Origin: Tragulus kanchil
Taxonomy: Eukaryota; Chordata; Mammalia; Artiodactyla; Tragulidae
Assembly (NCBI GenBank): GCA_022376925.1
Contig: JAIOJX010000005.1
Span: forward strand, 16,326,001 to 16,390,000
DNA: 64,000 bases
Direction: 5' to 3'
Below are positions 49,340 through 60,653 of the stretch, piece by piece; the first letter of the stretch is position 1; each line of letters starts with the position of its first letter. The position numbers and the translations under genes were made by a program. The notes beneath the pieces are model-generated. The model was not told the DNA's origin. It saw only the letters and a program-made list of their open reading frames with translations, and ran no database searches.

Positions 49340-49965
49340 TATTTTTGCTGAAATATCTAAAATAGATTATAGACTGTGATATTTCATTGATAAATACTTT
49401 AGAAGGCACTCCCCGCCAAAGAAAGACATTTTCCTATTTAACCACCCTACCTAGCCTTATATTATCACCCACAAACACTTAATATTAACTGACATCCCAT
49501 CCATATTTAAATTTCCCCCATTAGCCTTTAGAGGCCTTTTAGTGTTGGTGTGTTCAAAGTGGGATCCAGTTAAGGTAAAATGCCTACCTTTGGTTGTTGT
49601 CTCTTAGTAATTTCTCACCAGAAGCTGATGTACCCTACCTTCAACCCTTTTCCTGATTTGCCATGTTCCTGTTGAGTAGAACCAGCTGATTGTATTATAG
49701 AAAATTCCAGCATCTGGATTTCTCCAGCTGTTTCCTGGTTTTACTTGTTCCCCTCCTAGCTGCTGTTACTGTTAGCTGAAGACCAGACCTACTATATGGA
49801 TTAAATCTACAATTTCTACCATTATAAAGACTATTTCAGGTGTGAGGTACAGGGGCCATAATTCACCCTTGGTGACACTGGTGTTGATTATTATATGAAG
49901 GTTCTCCTTATTTACTACTAAAGTACTGTAATTTTTTGCAATATTTTTCACAGTTAAAAATAATT
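49340..49965. mobile_element. Ancient L1 (L1M-type) fragment
   Basis: Resembles the old L1 3' non-coding consensus: ATATTTAAATTTCCCCCATT, GGTTGTTGTCTCTTAG, GGATTTCTCCAGCTGTTTCC and TGGTGACACTGGTGTTGAT in order. The right part recurs at about 50713-51110 through pair 16. Orientation not assigned. Confidence 0.6.
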
Positions 49966-49984
49966 ATTTATTTATTTTTTGCTC

Positions 49985-50304
49985 TTCTGGGTCTTCACTG
50001 CTGCTGCGGGTTCCTCTCTAACTGCAGGGAGTGGGGGGTACTCTCTAGTTGAGGTGAGCAGGTTTCTTGTTGCGGTGACCTCTCCCATTGTGGAACTTTG
50101 GCTCTAGGGCACACAGACTTCAATAGTTGAGGCACATGGGCTCAATAGTTGCGGCCTCAAGGCTCTAGAGCACAGGCTCAATAGTTGTGGTTCATGGGCT
50201 TAGTTGCTCTGCAGCCTGTGGGATCTTCCCCGATCAGGGATTGAACTCGTGTCTCCTGCATTGGCAGGCGAATTTTTCACCACTGAGCTACCAGGGAAGC
50301 CCCT
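49985..50304 (-). mobile_element. CHR-2-type tRNA-Glu SINE, minus strand
   Basis: Reversed cetartiodactyl CHR-2 pattern: CTCTTCTGGGTCTTCACTGC, repeated GGGCTCAATAGTTG-type modules, GTGGGATCTTCCCCGATC, B-box complement, and CACTGAGCTACCAGGGAAGC at the right end. This body differs from the CHR-like family described elsewhere. The duplicate is at about 51131-51448. Confidence 0.85.
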
Positions 50305-51130
50305 TTTTTTCACACTTTATGATTTCTGTTAATTCTGGACTCTATCTTGGGCATGTATAGTCACTGAAGTTTAGATGTCAGCTTTTACTTGAGGGCATGT
50401 CTCAGGTTCCATAGAATACTGAATGCAGGTCTGTAACTAATGCAAAAAGATAGATGATGCTTTGCACAGAGCATTCTGTACATTTTTGAAATGAAACTGA
50501 AGTTACTGTGTTTTGCTAAGGAGACATCTAGACTACGCCTTTCAGTTCGTTTTTCCCTCTCTGTAACCTTCAGGGTTTTTTTTTGTCTAATCATATTCCC
50601 AGAGAAGCTGTGTATGTGCAGCCTACATTACCAACCCTTCAGAGGTCCTAAGAGCAAGGTCACAGATTTAAGGTTTTCTTCCTCTTCATGAGTCTGCCCA
50701 AATGGTATTTCTGGGATCCAGTTAAGGTAAAATCCCCTTTGGTTGTTGTCTCTTAGTAATTTCTCACCAGAAGCTGATGTACCCTACCTTCAACCCTTTT
50801 CCTGATTTGCCATGTTCCTGTTGAGTAGAACCAGCTGATTGTATTATAGAAAATTCCAGCATCTGGATTTCTCCAGCTGTTTCCTGGTTTTACTTGTTCC
50901 CCTCCTAGCTGCTGTTACTGTTAGCTGAAGACCAGACCTACTATATGGATTAAATCTACAATTTCTACCATTATAAAGACTATTTCAGGTGTGAGGTACA
51001 GGGGCCATAATTCACCCTTGGTGACACTGGTGTTGATTATTATATGAAGGTTCTCCTTATTTACTACTAAAGTACTGTAATTTTTTGCAATATTTTTCAC
51101 AGTTAAAAATAATTATTTATTTATTTTTTG

Positions 51131-51448
51131 CTCTTCTGGGTCTTCACTGCTGCTGCGGGTTCCTCTCTAACTGCAGGGAGTGGGGGTACTCTAGTTGAGG
51201 TGAGCAGGTTTCTTGTTGCGGTGACCTCTCCCATTGTGGAACTTTGGCTCTAGGGCACACAGACTTCAATAGTTGAGGCACATGGGCTCAATAGTTGCGG
51301 CCTCAAGGCTCTAGAGCACAGGCTCAATAGTTGTGGTTCATGGGCTTAGTTGCTCTGCAGCCTGTGGGATCTTCCCCGATCAGGGATTGAACTCGTGTCT
51401 CCTGCATTGGCAGGCGAATTTTTCACCACTGAGCTACCAGGGAAGCCC
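51131..51448 (-). mobile_element. Duplicate copy of CHR-2-type SINE
   Basis: Same insertion as 49985-50304, carried by pair 16. Confidence 0.85.
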
Positions 51449-51455
51449 CTTTTTT

Positions 51456-53659
51456 TCACACTTTATGATTTCTGTTAATTCTGGACTCTATCTTGGGCAT
51501 GTATAGTCACTGAAGTTTAGATGTCAGCTTTTACTTGAGGGCATGTCTCAGGTTCCATAGAATACTGAATGCAGGTCTGTAACTAATGCAAAAAGATAGA
51601 TGATGCTTTGCACAGAGCATTCTGTACATTTTTGAAATGAAACTGAAGTTACTGTGTTTTGCTAAGGAGACATCTAGACTACGCCTTTCAGTTCGTTTTT
51701 CCCTCTCTGTAACCTTCAGGGTTTTTTTTTGTCTAATCATATTCCCAGAGAAGCTGTGTATGTGCAGCCTACATTACCAACCCTTCAGAGGTCCTAAGAG
51801 CAAGGTCACAGATTTAAGGTTTTCTTCCTCTTCATGAGTCTGCAACACGCCCAATCATATACACATATGCATTGAGAGAAAGAGAAGGGCAAAATAAATG
51901 TAACTCATTTACTCAATTTTAGGATACATTATTCATATAACATTGGTTATCAGGACAGGTATTGCTATCAGTGTATACAAGGTGTACATCTCTCTGTGTG
52001 TGAATGTATGTGTGTGTGTATGGGTATTATATATTTTCAAAAGCAAATTTGAATCTAAAATGTACCTTGCAAGTTACTTCATTTTAGAATAAAGGGAATG
52101 GGTGAGTACACATCTACTTGGGATCCGATGTATAAAGAAAATTCTCTTTGTTCTATATTCCATGTATTTACGTTCTTTTCTATATAGTGGTCTTGATGCA
52201 TTAATAATTCTTCCAGTGATTTTGTTTTCACTGAGAGTAGCACTTTTAAAGCTCTTTGGTGTAGGGGCATGTGGCCTGGCTTCACTGATTTGCAAACAAC
52301 GCCCCCTCTGAGGACTATTATCATCCAGACGGATTTCTTACTGAGCAGTTATGAAGGTTTATGACTAAGTCATAAACAGGAGAAGGCAGTTTATGTTAAC
52401 GAGGTCAACACTGTTTCTGTTATGTCTTTGACTTATTAAACAGTCCCCAAAGGGAGTACCTTTTCCAATGGGCTAAACAGAGAGAGAAACTTTTACCAGC
52501 TGAAGACTTAAACTACCTATGTACTTAATGATGTGGAGCTTTTAAAAGTCCCAAATTACTACTTGGGCATGTATCACATTTTATGATTTCTGTTAATTCT
52601 GGACTCTATCTTGGGCATGTATAGTCACTGAAGTTTAGATGTCAGCTTTTACTTGAGGGCATGTCTCAGGTTCCATAGAATACTGAATGCAGGTCTGTAA
52701 CTAATGCAAAAAGATAGATGATGCTTTGCACAGAGCATTCTGTACATTTTTGAAATGAAACTGAAGTTACTGTGTTTTGCTAAGGAGACATCTAGACTAC
52801 GCCTTTCAGTTCGTTTTTCCCTCTCTGTAACCTTCAGGGTTTTTTTTTGTCTAATCATATTCCCAGAGAAGCTGTGTATGTGCAGCCTACATTACCAACC
52901 CTTCAGAGGTCCTAAGAGCAAGGTCACAGATTTAAGGTTTTCTTCCTCTTCATGAGTCTGCAACACGCCCAATCATATACACATATGCATTGAGAGAAAG
53001 AGAAGGGCAAAATAAATGTAACTCATTTACTCAATTTTAGGATACATTATTCATATAACATTGGTTATCAGGACAGGTATTGCTATCAGTGTATACAAGG
53101 TGTACATCTCTCTGTGTGTGAATGTATGTGTGTGTGTATGGGTATTATATATTTTCAAAAGCAAATTTGAATCTAAAATGTACCTTGCAAGTTACTTCAT
53201 TTTAGAATAAAGGGAATGGGTGAGTACACATCTACTTGGGATCCGATGTATAAAGAAAATTCTCTTTGTTCTATATTCCATGTATTTACGTTCTTTTCTA
53301 TATAGTGGTCTTGATGCATTAATAATTCTTCCAGTGATTTTGTTTTCACTGAGAGTAGCACTTTTAAAGCTCTTTGGTGTAGGGGCATGTGGCCTGGCTT
53401 CACTGATTTGCAAACAACGCCCCCTCTGAGGACTATTATCATCCAGACGGATTTCTTACTGAGCAGTTATGAAGGTTTATGACTAAGTCATAAACAGGAG
53501 AAGGCAGTTTATGTTAACGAGGTCAACACTGTTTCTGTTATGTCTTTGACTTATTAAACAGTCCCCCAAAGGGAGTACCTTTTCCAATGGGCTAAACAGA
53601 GAGAGAAACTTTTACCAGCTGAAGACTTAAACTACCTATGTACTTAATGATGTGGAGCT
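51456..53659. repeat. Direct duplication pair 17 (overlaps pairs 16 and 18)
   Basis: Copy A is 51456-52540 and copy B 52574-53659, offset 1118-1119, with a 33-bp spacer. The left 390 bp also occurs at about 50310-50697, and the right 136 bp again at about 54595-54730, so both ends are triplicated. The unit is unassigned AT-rich sequence; three identical copies of a 69-codon frame result. Confidence 0.97.
52357..52377. repeat. Short perfect palindrome with AP-1-like core
   Basis: GTTTATGACT, one base, AGTCATAAAC. Repeated at about 53476-53496. TGACTAAGTCA is reminiscent of an AP-1/Maf-type site, but a chance match is likely and no regulated gene is visible. Confidence 0.5.
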
Positions 53660-53751
53660 AATCTAAATTTACATGGAACTACGCAGTGACACCAATGTGG
53701 ATATACACTATTAGAGTAATATTTGTATTTGTGTAGATAGTTGTTTCCATA

Positions 53752-54150
53752 ACTGTCTCAGTCAACTTGGGCTGCCTCAACAAAACTCCATGGACTGAGT
53801 GACATAGCCCACAGACATTTGTTTTCTCATAGTTCTGGAAGCTGGGGAGTCTAAGATCAAGGTACCAGACAATCTGATTTCTGGTGAGAACTCCCTGCTT
53901 TACAGGATGTTGTCTTCTCTCAGCATCCTCACGTGGTGGGGAGAGAGCAAGCAGGCAAACTCTCAGGTGTGGTGTTTCTTCTTGTAAGGGGCTAATCCCA
54001 TCATGATGGCCCCACACCTATGACCTCATCCAGCCCTGATCTCTGTCCAGGGGCCTCACCTCCAGAAACCTTTACTTTGGAGGTCATATCTTTGTCATAT
54101 GAATTAGGGGAGGATGCAGATATTAGGTCCCTAACAATCTTAGTATGTGG
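53752..54150 (-). mobile_element. ERVL-MaLR LTR (MSTD-like), minus strand
   Basis: Reversed MSTD-type pattern: GACTGAGTGACATAGCCCAC, CATAGTTCTGGAAGCTGGGG, GCATCCTCACGTGGTGG, GGGGCTAATCCCATCATGAT and GACCTCATCCAGCCC, ending near GGTCCCTAACA. It is an LTR only, with no viral genes. The duplicate is at about 54823-55215. Confidence 0.75.
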
Positions 54151-54159
54151 AGTGAGTGA

Positions 54160-54594
54160 ATGGGAGGGGAAAAAGGATACCTATTTTATTAGACTGATTG
54201 ATTTACCACTCAGCCTCTGCAGACTTAGGTTGTTTACGTGCCTTATTCCCATGCTACTGGGTTCTATATCAGAGGAGATGCTCTGGTCATGGTCTGGGCA
54301 TACTTGATTGAATGAGAACGTGCCTATCACCGATGAGCTAGTGTAAAGGCAGACATTACAGAAAAGTTCAAATATTGAGTGTGTTGTTGATAGTCTCTCA
54401 GGCTTACTCTAGAACAATGAATAAGAGCATTCTGGGTACAGTTTTGTCGTCAATATTTCAATGGTTTATCAATTTGGAATTATAGTCTCAGCTCAGGATT
54501 TGTGCAGCTTTTGATAAGGAAGTCACCAGCTTGCAGTTGGGTGAGGTGGGTACCAGACAGCTGCTCATGCATACCAATGAGGGTTTTGTCAATG
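54160..54594. other. Unassigned intergenic sequence
   Basis: No gene or repeat recognised. Its end (from about 54508) is triplicated with 55572 and 56689. Confidence 0.5.
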
Positions 54595-54822
54595 CAACAC
54601 TGTTTCTGTTATGTCTTTGACTTATTAAACAGTCCCCCAAAGGGAGTACCTTTTCCAATGGGCTAAACAGAGAGAGAAACTTTTACCAGCTGAAGACTTA
54701 AACTACCTATGTACTTAATGATGTGGAGCTAATCTAAATTTACATGGAACTACGCAGTGACACCAATGTGGATATACACTATTAGAGTAATATTTGTATT
54801 TGTGTAGATAGTTGTTTCCATA

Positions 54823-55215
54823 ACTGTCTCAGTCAACTTGGGCTGCCTCAACAAAACTCCATGGACTGAGTGACATAGCCCACAGACATTTGTTTTCTCA
54901 TAGTTCTGGAAGCTGGGGAGTCTAAGATCAAGGTACCAGACAATCTGATTTCTGGTGAGAACTCCTGCTTTACAGGATGTTGTCTTCCCCAGCATCCTCA
55001 CGTGGTGGGAGAGAGCAAGCAGGCAAACTCTCAGGTGTGGTGTTTCTTCTTGTAAGGGACTAATCCCATCATGATGGCCCCACACCTATGACCTCATCCA
55101 GCCCTGATCTCTGTCCAGGGGCCTCACCTCCAGAAACCTTTACTTTGGAGGTCATATCTTTGTCATATGAATTAGGGGAGGATGCAGATATTAGGTCCCT
55201 AACAATCTTAGTATG
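54823..55215 (-). mobile_element. Duplicate copy of MSTD-like LTR
   Basis: Same element as 53752-54150 with several small indels, carried by pair 18. Confidence 0.75.
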
Positions 55216-56185
55216 TGGAGTGAGTGAATGGGAGGGAAGAAGTATACCTATTTTATTAGACTGATTGATTTACCACTCAGCCTCTGCAGACTTAGGTTGT
55301 TTACGTGCCTTATTCCCATGCTACTGGGTTCTATATCAGAGGAGATGCTCTGGTCATGGTCTGGGCATACTTGATTGAATGAGAACGTGCCTATCACCGA
55401 TGAGCTAGTGTAAAGGCAGACATTACAGAAAAGTTCAAATATTGAGTGTGTTGTTGATAGTCTCTCAGGCTTACTCTAGAACAATGAATAAGAGCATTCT
55501 GGGTACAGTTTTGTCGTCAATATTTCAATGGTTTATCAATTTGGAATTATAGTCTCAGCTCAGGATTTGTGCAGCTTTTGATAAGGAAGTCACCAGCTTG
55601 CAGTTGGGTGAGGTGGGTACCAGACAGCTGCTCATGCATACCAATGAGGGTTTTGTCAATGCAAATCTGGAGAGCCCTTTAAAAAATTTAGCCCTAAGTG
55701 CCTACTTTGAGCTTCAATGTGATATGTGATAGGAGACCACTTAACCAGCAAGTTTACCTCTAATTTTAGCTTCACCTGGATTAACACTGGTGTGATATTG
55801 CATACTGCTACAGACATTAGCGACTTTAAAGTGCAGAAAGAACCTGGAATTAAATGCAGTCCAAGGGAAGAATCACAAGAATGTCACTGGGGATTTTGTG
55901 TTGTTTTCAAAATTTCCGGAAATCTCTGAGGAATATTAGGATAAAAGAGATAATTTGCTTCTTCACAAGAACACATTTTTAATGCCATTTGTTTCCTACT
56001 TTGGCAGTTTCAGACAATCTGCCTACATACAAAGGAAGCAAAACAAAACACAACAAGCTGTTTGGGGAATTGATTCTCCAACAAATCCCTCTTGAATAAG
56101 CTAGGGTCCTCAGGAAAAAGGATGCTTTATACATCCTGCTTAATCTCCGAATGTCTGACCACTAGGCTGATGTACCATCAACCAA

Positions 56186-56328
56186 CCCTGGGGCAGGAAA
56201 TGGCAATGCCCTCCAGTATTCCTGCCTGGAGAATCCTATGGACAGAAGAGCCTGGGGTGGGGTGGGGGGTACAATCCACAGGGTCGCAAAGAGTCATCCA
56301 TGACTGAAGAGACTTAGCACAGCACACC
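56186..56328 (+). mobile_element. Bov-tA 3' portion
   Basis: GGCAGGAAATGGCAATGCCC, CCAGTATTCCTGCCTGGAGA, GGTCGCAAAGAGTCATCC and AGAGACTTAGCACAGCAC in order. A G-run (GGGGTGGGGTGGGGGG) sits where the consensus has GGCGGGCTACAG. The duplicate is at about 57303-57447. Confidence 0.88.
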
Positions 56329-56608
56329 ATCAACCAAAACCGCTGGAGTGGCCATTGTGCCATTTTGATTTGGCCAGCCCCGGGGCATAAGTTTTGTCTT
56401 TGTGTATGAGGGAAGAGAAAATATAAGCTTTCCATATCCTCTCCTAGATTACTGAAGGGATCACTCCCTGACATTCAGCTGCCAATAAAGTGAATGGAAA
56501 CTGGCTTCTCTCACTGACAGAATGCCGGCAGATACAAAAAGAGACAGTTCCAGTGTGGGATAATAGATAATAGTCACAGAACAGCAAAATGGAAAACATC
56601 CTGTAGTT

Positions 56609-56690
56609 GCGTGCATGCATGCTCAGTCGCTTAGTTGTGTTTGACTCTTTGTGATCCCGTGGACTGTAGCCTGCCAGGCTCCTCTGTCCA
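56609..56690 (-). mobile_element. Bov-tA, minus, cut at junction
   Basis: GCTCAGTCGCTTAGTTGTGT to CTCCTCTGTCCA, ending abruptly at the pair 19 junction; the complete element is at 57728. Confidence 0.88.
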
Positions 56691-57727
56691 GCTTTTGATA
56701 AGGAAGTCACCAGCTTGCAGTTGGGTGAGGTGGGTACCAGACAGCTGCTCATGCATACCAATGAGGGTTTTGTCAATGCAAATCTGGAGAGCCCTTTAAA
56801 AAATTTAGCCCTAAGTGCCTACTTTGAGCTTCAATGTGATATGTGATAGGAGACCACTTAACCAGCAAGTTTACCTCTAATTTTAGCTTCACCTGGATTA
56901 ACACTGGTGTGATATTGCATACTGCTACAGACATTAGCGACTTTAAAGTGCAGAAAGAACCTGGAATTAAATGCAGTCCAAGGGAAGAATCACAAGAATG
57001 TCACTGGGGATTTTGTGTTGTTTTCAAAATTTCCGGAAATCTCTGAGGAATATTAGGATAAAAGAGATAATTTGCTTCTTCACAAGAACACATTTTTAAT
57101 GCCATTTGTTTCCTACTTTGGCAGTTTCAGACAATCTGCCTACATACAAAGGAAGCAAAACAAAACACAACAAGCTGTTTGGGGAATTGATTCTCCAACA
57201 AATCCCTCTTGAATAAGCTAGGGTCCTCAGGAAAAAGGATGCTTTATACATCCTGCTTAATCTCCGAATGTCTGACCACTAGGCTGATGTACCATCAACC
57301 AACCCTGGGGCAGGAAATGGCAATGCCCTCCAGTATTCCTGCCTGGAGAATCCTATGGACAGAAGAGCCTGGGGGTGGGGGTGGGGGCTACAATCCACAG
57401 GGTCGCAAAGAGTCATCCATGACTGAAGAGACTTAGCACAGCACACCATCAACCAAAACCGCTGGAGTGGCCATTGTGCCATTTTGATTTGGCCAGCCCC
57501 GGGGCATAAGTTTTGTCTTTGTGTATGAGGGAAGAGAAAATATAAGCTTTCCATATCCTCTCCTAGATTACTGAAGGGATCACTCCCTGACATTCAGCTG
57601 CCAATAAAGTGAATGGAAACTGGCTTCTCTCACTGACAGAATGCCGGCAGATACAAAAAGAGACAGTTCCAGTGTGGGATAATAGATAATAGTCACAGAA
57701 CAGCAAAATGGAAAACATCCTGTAGTT

Positions 57728-57971
57728 GCGTGCATGCATGCTCAGTCGCTTAGTTGTGTTTGACTCTTTGTGATCCCGTGGACTGTAGCCTGCCAGGCTC
57801 CTCTGTCCATGGAACTTTCCCGGCAAGAATACTGGAGCAGGATACCATTTCCTCTTCCAGGAGATCTTCCCAATCCAGAGATTGAACCTTTGTCTCCTGC
57901 ATTGGCAAGTGTCTTCCATATCTTCTGCACTGGCAGACAGATGCTTGATCACTGAGCCACCTGCGAAGCCC
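57728..57971 (-). mobile_element. Bov-tA SINE, full length, minus strand
   Basis: Full reversed element with an extra segment of about 25 bp near 57909-57935 (GTGTCTTCCATATCTTCTGC), then CACTGAGCCACCTGCGAAGC. The right part recurs at 58935-59058 through pair 20. Confidence 0.9.
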
Positions 57972-58349
57972 CATCTTATAGTCAGTGAAGACTAATTATG
58001 TAGGAATTTATGGTATTAATTAACTAATGAAACCATTTTGGTCTAGGATGTATTACAAGATTTAAAGATCCAAGTGTTAAGGTAGTATCTTTACCTTCAA
58101 GGGAATAGCTGAGAAGCAGGTCAATATGCAGACAAAAGTACTGTATACACTGTGATATAAGTTTGCACCATAGACAGGAGAGACTCTTAGGAGTGAATCA
58201 TCCTTCTTACTGGAGAGGTCAGGAAAGGCTTCGGAGGAGAGTCTGAGAGTGAAATATTGAGAGGAAAATCACAAAAACATCACAAGTCAGTGTATGGTAA
58301 ATAAAAATGAAGAAATCAAATATCTACTTAATAGGGGTTATTAAATCAC
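57972..58349. other. Unassigned intergenic sequence
   Basis: Unique apart from the pair 20 copy; no gene or repeat recognised. Confidence 0.5.
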
Positions 58350-58905
58350 TCAGTTGTCAGCCTCTTTGCAATCCGTGGACAAGCCATGGAACTCTCCAGG
58401 TAAGAACACTGGAGTGGGGGCTTCTCTGGTGGTCCAGTGGGTAAGGACACTGCCTTACAGTGCAAGGGCCGCCAGTTCAGTCCTTGACCTGGGAAGATCC
58501 CACGTGCCACGGAGTGGCTGGACCGATGTGTCCAACTATCGAGCTGGAGCTCTGGAGTGCATGCACCCAGAGCTGGTGCTCTGCAACAAGAGAGGCCACT
58601 GCGATGGGAGGCCCCCGCAGACCCAAGAATGAAGATAAATAAATGAAAGATCAATAGAAGTGCCTCCCCACCTCAAAAAAGAATACTAGAGTCAGTAGCA
58701 TTTCCCTTCTCCAGGGGATGTTCCTAACCCAGATATCGAACCCAGGTCTCCTGCATTGCAAGCAGATTTTTTACCATTTGAGCTACCACAGAAGCCCAAG
58801 AATACTGGAGTGAGTAGCTCATCCTTTCTCCAGGGGAGCTTCCTGACTTCCTGCAGGGTCTCCTGCATTGCAGACAGATTCTCTACCAGCTGAGCTATAA
58901 TGGAA
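58350..58905 (-). mobile_element. BOV-A2 SINE, interrupted
   Basis: Dimeric BOV-A2 in reverse: CTCTTTGCAATCCGTGGAC, then after the inserted SINE TTCCCTTCTCCAGGGGATG, ATCGAACCCAGGTCTCC, GAGCTACCACAGAAGCCCAA, and a second monomer CATCCTTTCTCCAGGGGAG to GCTGAGCTATAATGG. The duplicate is at about 59438-59993. Confidence 0.85.
58416..58678 (+). mobile_element. CHR-like SINE nested in BOV-A2
   Basis: Head GGCTTCTCTGGTGGTCCAGT, body, and A-rich tail. A 14-bp target-site duplication (AAGAACACTGGAGT at 58402 and AAGAATACTAGAGT at 58679, two mismatches) lies within BOV-A2. The CHR-like family was therefore active after this BOV-A2 inserted. Confidence 0.92.
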
Positions 58906-59503
58906 TAGGGACTTCGAGGGGCAAATCAACTTCTATTTCCTCTTCCAGGAGATCTTCCCAATCCAGAGATTGAACCTTTGTCTCCTGCATTGGCAAGTGT
59001 CTTCCATATCTTCTGCACTGGCAGACAGATGCTTGATCACTGAGCCACCTGCGAAGCCCCATCTTATAGTCAGTGAAGACTAATTATGTAGGAATTTATG
59101 GTATTAATTAACTAATGAAACCATTTTGGTCTAGGATGTATTACAAGATTTAAAGATCCAAGTGTTAAGGTAGTATCTTTACCTTCAAGGGAATAGCTGA
59201 GAAGCAGGTCAATATGCAGACAAAAGTACTGTATACACTGTGATATAAGTTTGCACCATAGACAGGAGAGACTCTTAGGAGTGAATCATCCTTCTTACTG
59301 GAGAGGTCAGGAAAGGCTTCGGAGGAGAGTCTGAGAGTGAAATATTGAGAGGAAAATCACAAAAACATCACAAGTCAGTGTATGGTAAATAAAAATGAAG
59401 AAATCAAATATCTACTTAATAGGGGTTATTAAATCACTCAGTTGTCAGCCTCTTTGCAATCCGTGGACAAGCCATGGAACTCTCCAGGTAAGAACACTGG
59501 AGT

Positions 59504-59766
59504 GGGGGCTTCTCTGGTGGTCCAGTGGGTAAGGACACTGCCTTACAGTGCAAGGGCCGCCAGTTCAGTCCTTGACCTGGGAAGATCCCACGTGCCACGG
59601 AGTGGCTGGACCGATGTGTCCAACTATCGAGCTGGAGCTCTGGAGTGCATGCACCCAGAGCTGGTGCTCTGCAACAAGAGAGGCCACTGCGATGGGAGGC
59701 CCCCGCAGACCCAAGAATGAAGATAAATAAATGAAAGATCAATAGAAGTGCCTCCCCACCTCAAAA
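59504..59766 (+). mobile_element. Duplicate copy of nested CHR-like SINE
   Basis: Same insertion as 58416-58678, carried by pair 20 together with its BOV-A2 host. Confidence 0.92.
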
Positions 59767-60026
59767 AAGAATACTAGAGTCAGTAGCATTTCCCTTCTCC
59801 AGGGGATGTTCCTAACCCAGATATCGAACCCAGGTCTCCTGCATTGCAAGCAGATTTTTTACCATTTGAGCTACCACAGAAGCCCAAGAATACTGGAGTG
59901 AGTAGCTCATCCTTTCTCCAGGGGAGCTTCCTGACTTCCTGCAGGGTCTCCTGCATTGCAGACAGATTCTCTACCAGCTGAGCTATAATGGAATAGGGAC
60001 TTCGAGGGGCAAATCAACTTCTATTT

Positions 60027-60342
60027 GGCATAAAAAGGAAAAATAACATAAAAAAAGGGGGAAATGAAAGTGGCCTCGAGTAATATTTGTTTAGTTTGAA
60101 GGTGGAAGAATTGTTCAACCTGAGCTATTCTAACACAGTCTCAGTTTCTTCTTGTGCATGCAGTCTTTGGGGGGCCAGTCCTGGGGATTTAGGATAATGG
60201 GGGCAACAGAAAGTTATAAATTTGTAATCTTCCTATGTATAGAGATGGGAAGATAGGGCTAAGTCAGTCCAAACTGGGCTTGTGATTGACATTTGCTTTC
60301 CCAGCATTTTGTTGTTGTTTTGCATTTTTTAAAAAACATGGT
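60027..60342. other. Unassigned intergenic sequence
   Basis: A-rich; no gene or repeat recognised. Confidence 0.5.
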
Positions 60343-60653
60343 GGGCTTCCCCAGTGGTCCAGTGGGTAAGGACACTGCCTTGCAGTGCAAGGGGCGCTGG
60401 TTTGATCCCTGGCCTGGGAAGATCCCACATGTCGCGGAGCGGCTGGACCTATGTGTCCAATTACCGAGCCAGATCTCTGGCGTGCGTGCGCCCAGAGCTG
60501 GTGCTCTGCAACAACAGAGGCCACTGCGATGGGAGGCCCACACGGGCCAAAGAACAAAGATGGATGAAAAATAGATAAATGAAAGACCAAGCGAAGTGGC
60601 CTGCCCACCCCCTCCCTCCCCAACCCGCCCCCTCCAATAAATTTTAAAAAAAA
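60343..60653 (+). mobile_element. CHR-like tRNA-derived SINE, best-preserved copy
   Basis: Head GGGCTTCCCCAGTGGTCCAG, A-box TGGTCCAGTGG, B-box-like GGTTTGATCCC, body AGCGGCTGGACCTATGTGTC, and a long tail ending in a C-rich run and ATTTTAAAAAAAATAG. It is the longest plus-strand member and shows the family's unusual 3' segment (GAAGTGGCCTGCCCACCCCC). Confidence 0.9.

Larger units (their letters stand above)
49561..51843. repeat. Direct duplication pair 16
   Basis: Copy A is 49561-50697 and copy B 50713-51843, offset 1152 falling to 1146. Differences cluster near copy B's left end (AAAATCCCCTTT against AAAATGCCTACCTTT) and in G/CT runs of the SINE (GGGGGGTACTCTCTAG against GGGGGTACTCTAG). The spacer is 15 bp. 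Confidence 0.97.
53524..55664. repeat. Direct duplication pair 18
   Basis: Copy A is 53524-54594 and copy B 54595-55664, offset about 1071. The junction is blunt with CAA overlap. Small indels occur in the LTR (CTCTCAGCATCC against CCCAGCATCC) and shorten or shift the small frames. Confidence 0.97.
55572..57809. repeat. Direct duplication pair 19
   Basis: Copy A is 55572-56688 and copy B 56689-57809, offset 1117 rising to 1119 across a variable G-run at 56252-56270. The junction is blunt with CA overlap and lies inside a Bov-A SINE, which is cut in copy A and complete in copy B. Confidence 0.97.
57847..60026. repeat. Direct duplication pair 20
   Basis: Copy A is 57847-58934 and copy B 58935-60026, constant offset 1088, so almost identical over about 1.09 kb. 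The junction is blunt with ATTT overlap. Confidence 0.98.

Noticed and set aside
52357..52377. AP-1/Maf-like palindrome as a regulatory element
   Set aside because: A single short site with no nearby gene or promoter; chance is an adequate explanation.
57563..57952. The longest open frame, 129 codons on the minus strand
   Set aside because: It runs through a Bov-tA SINE into unique DNA. The SINE-derived part is a common open stretch and there is no gene structure.
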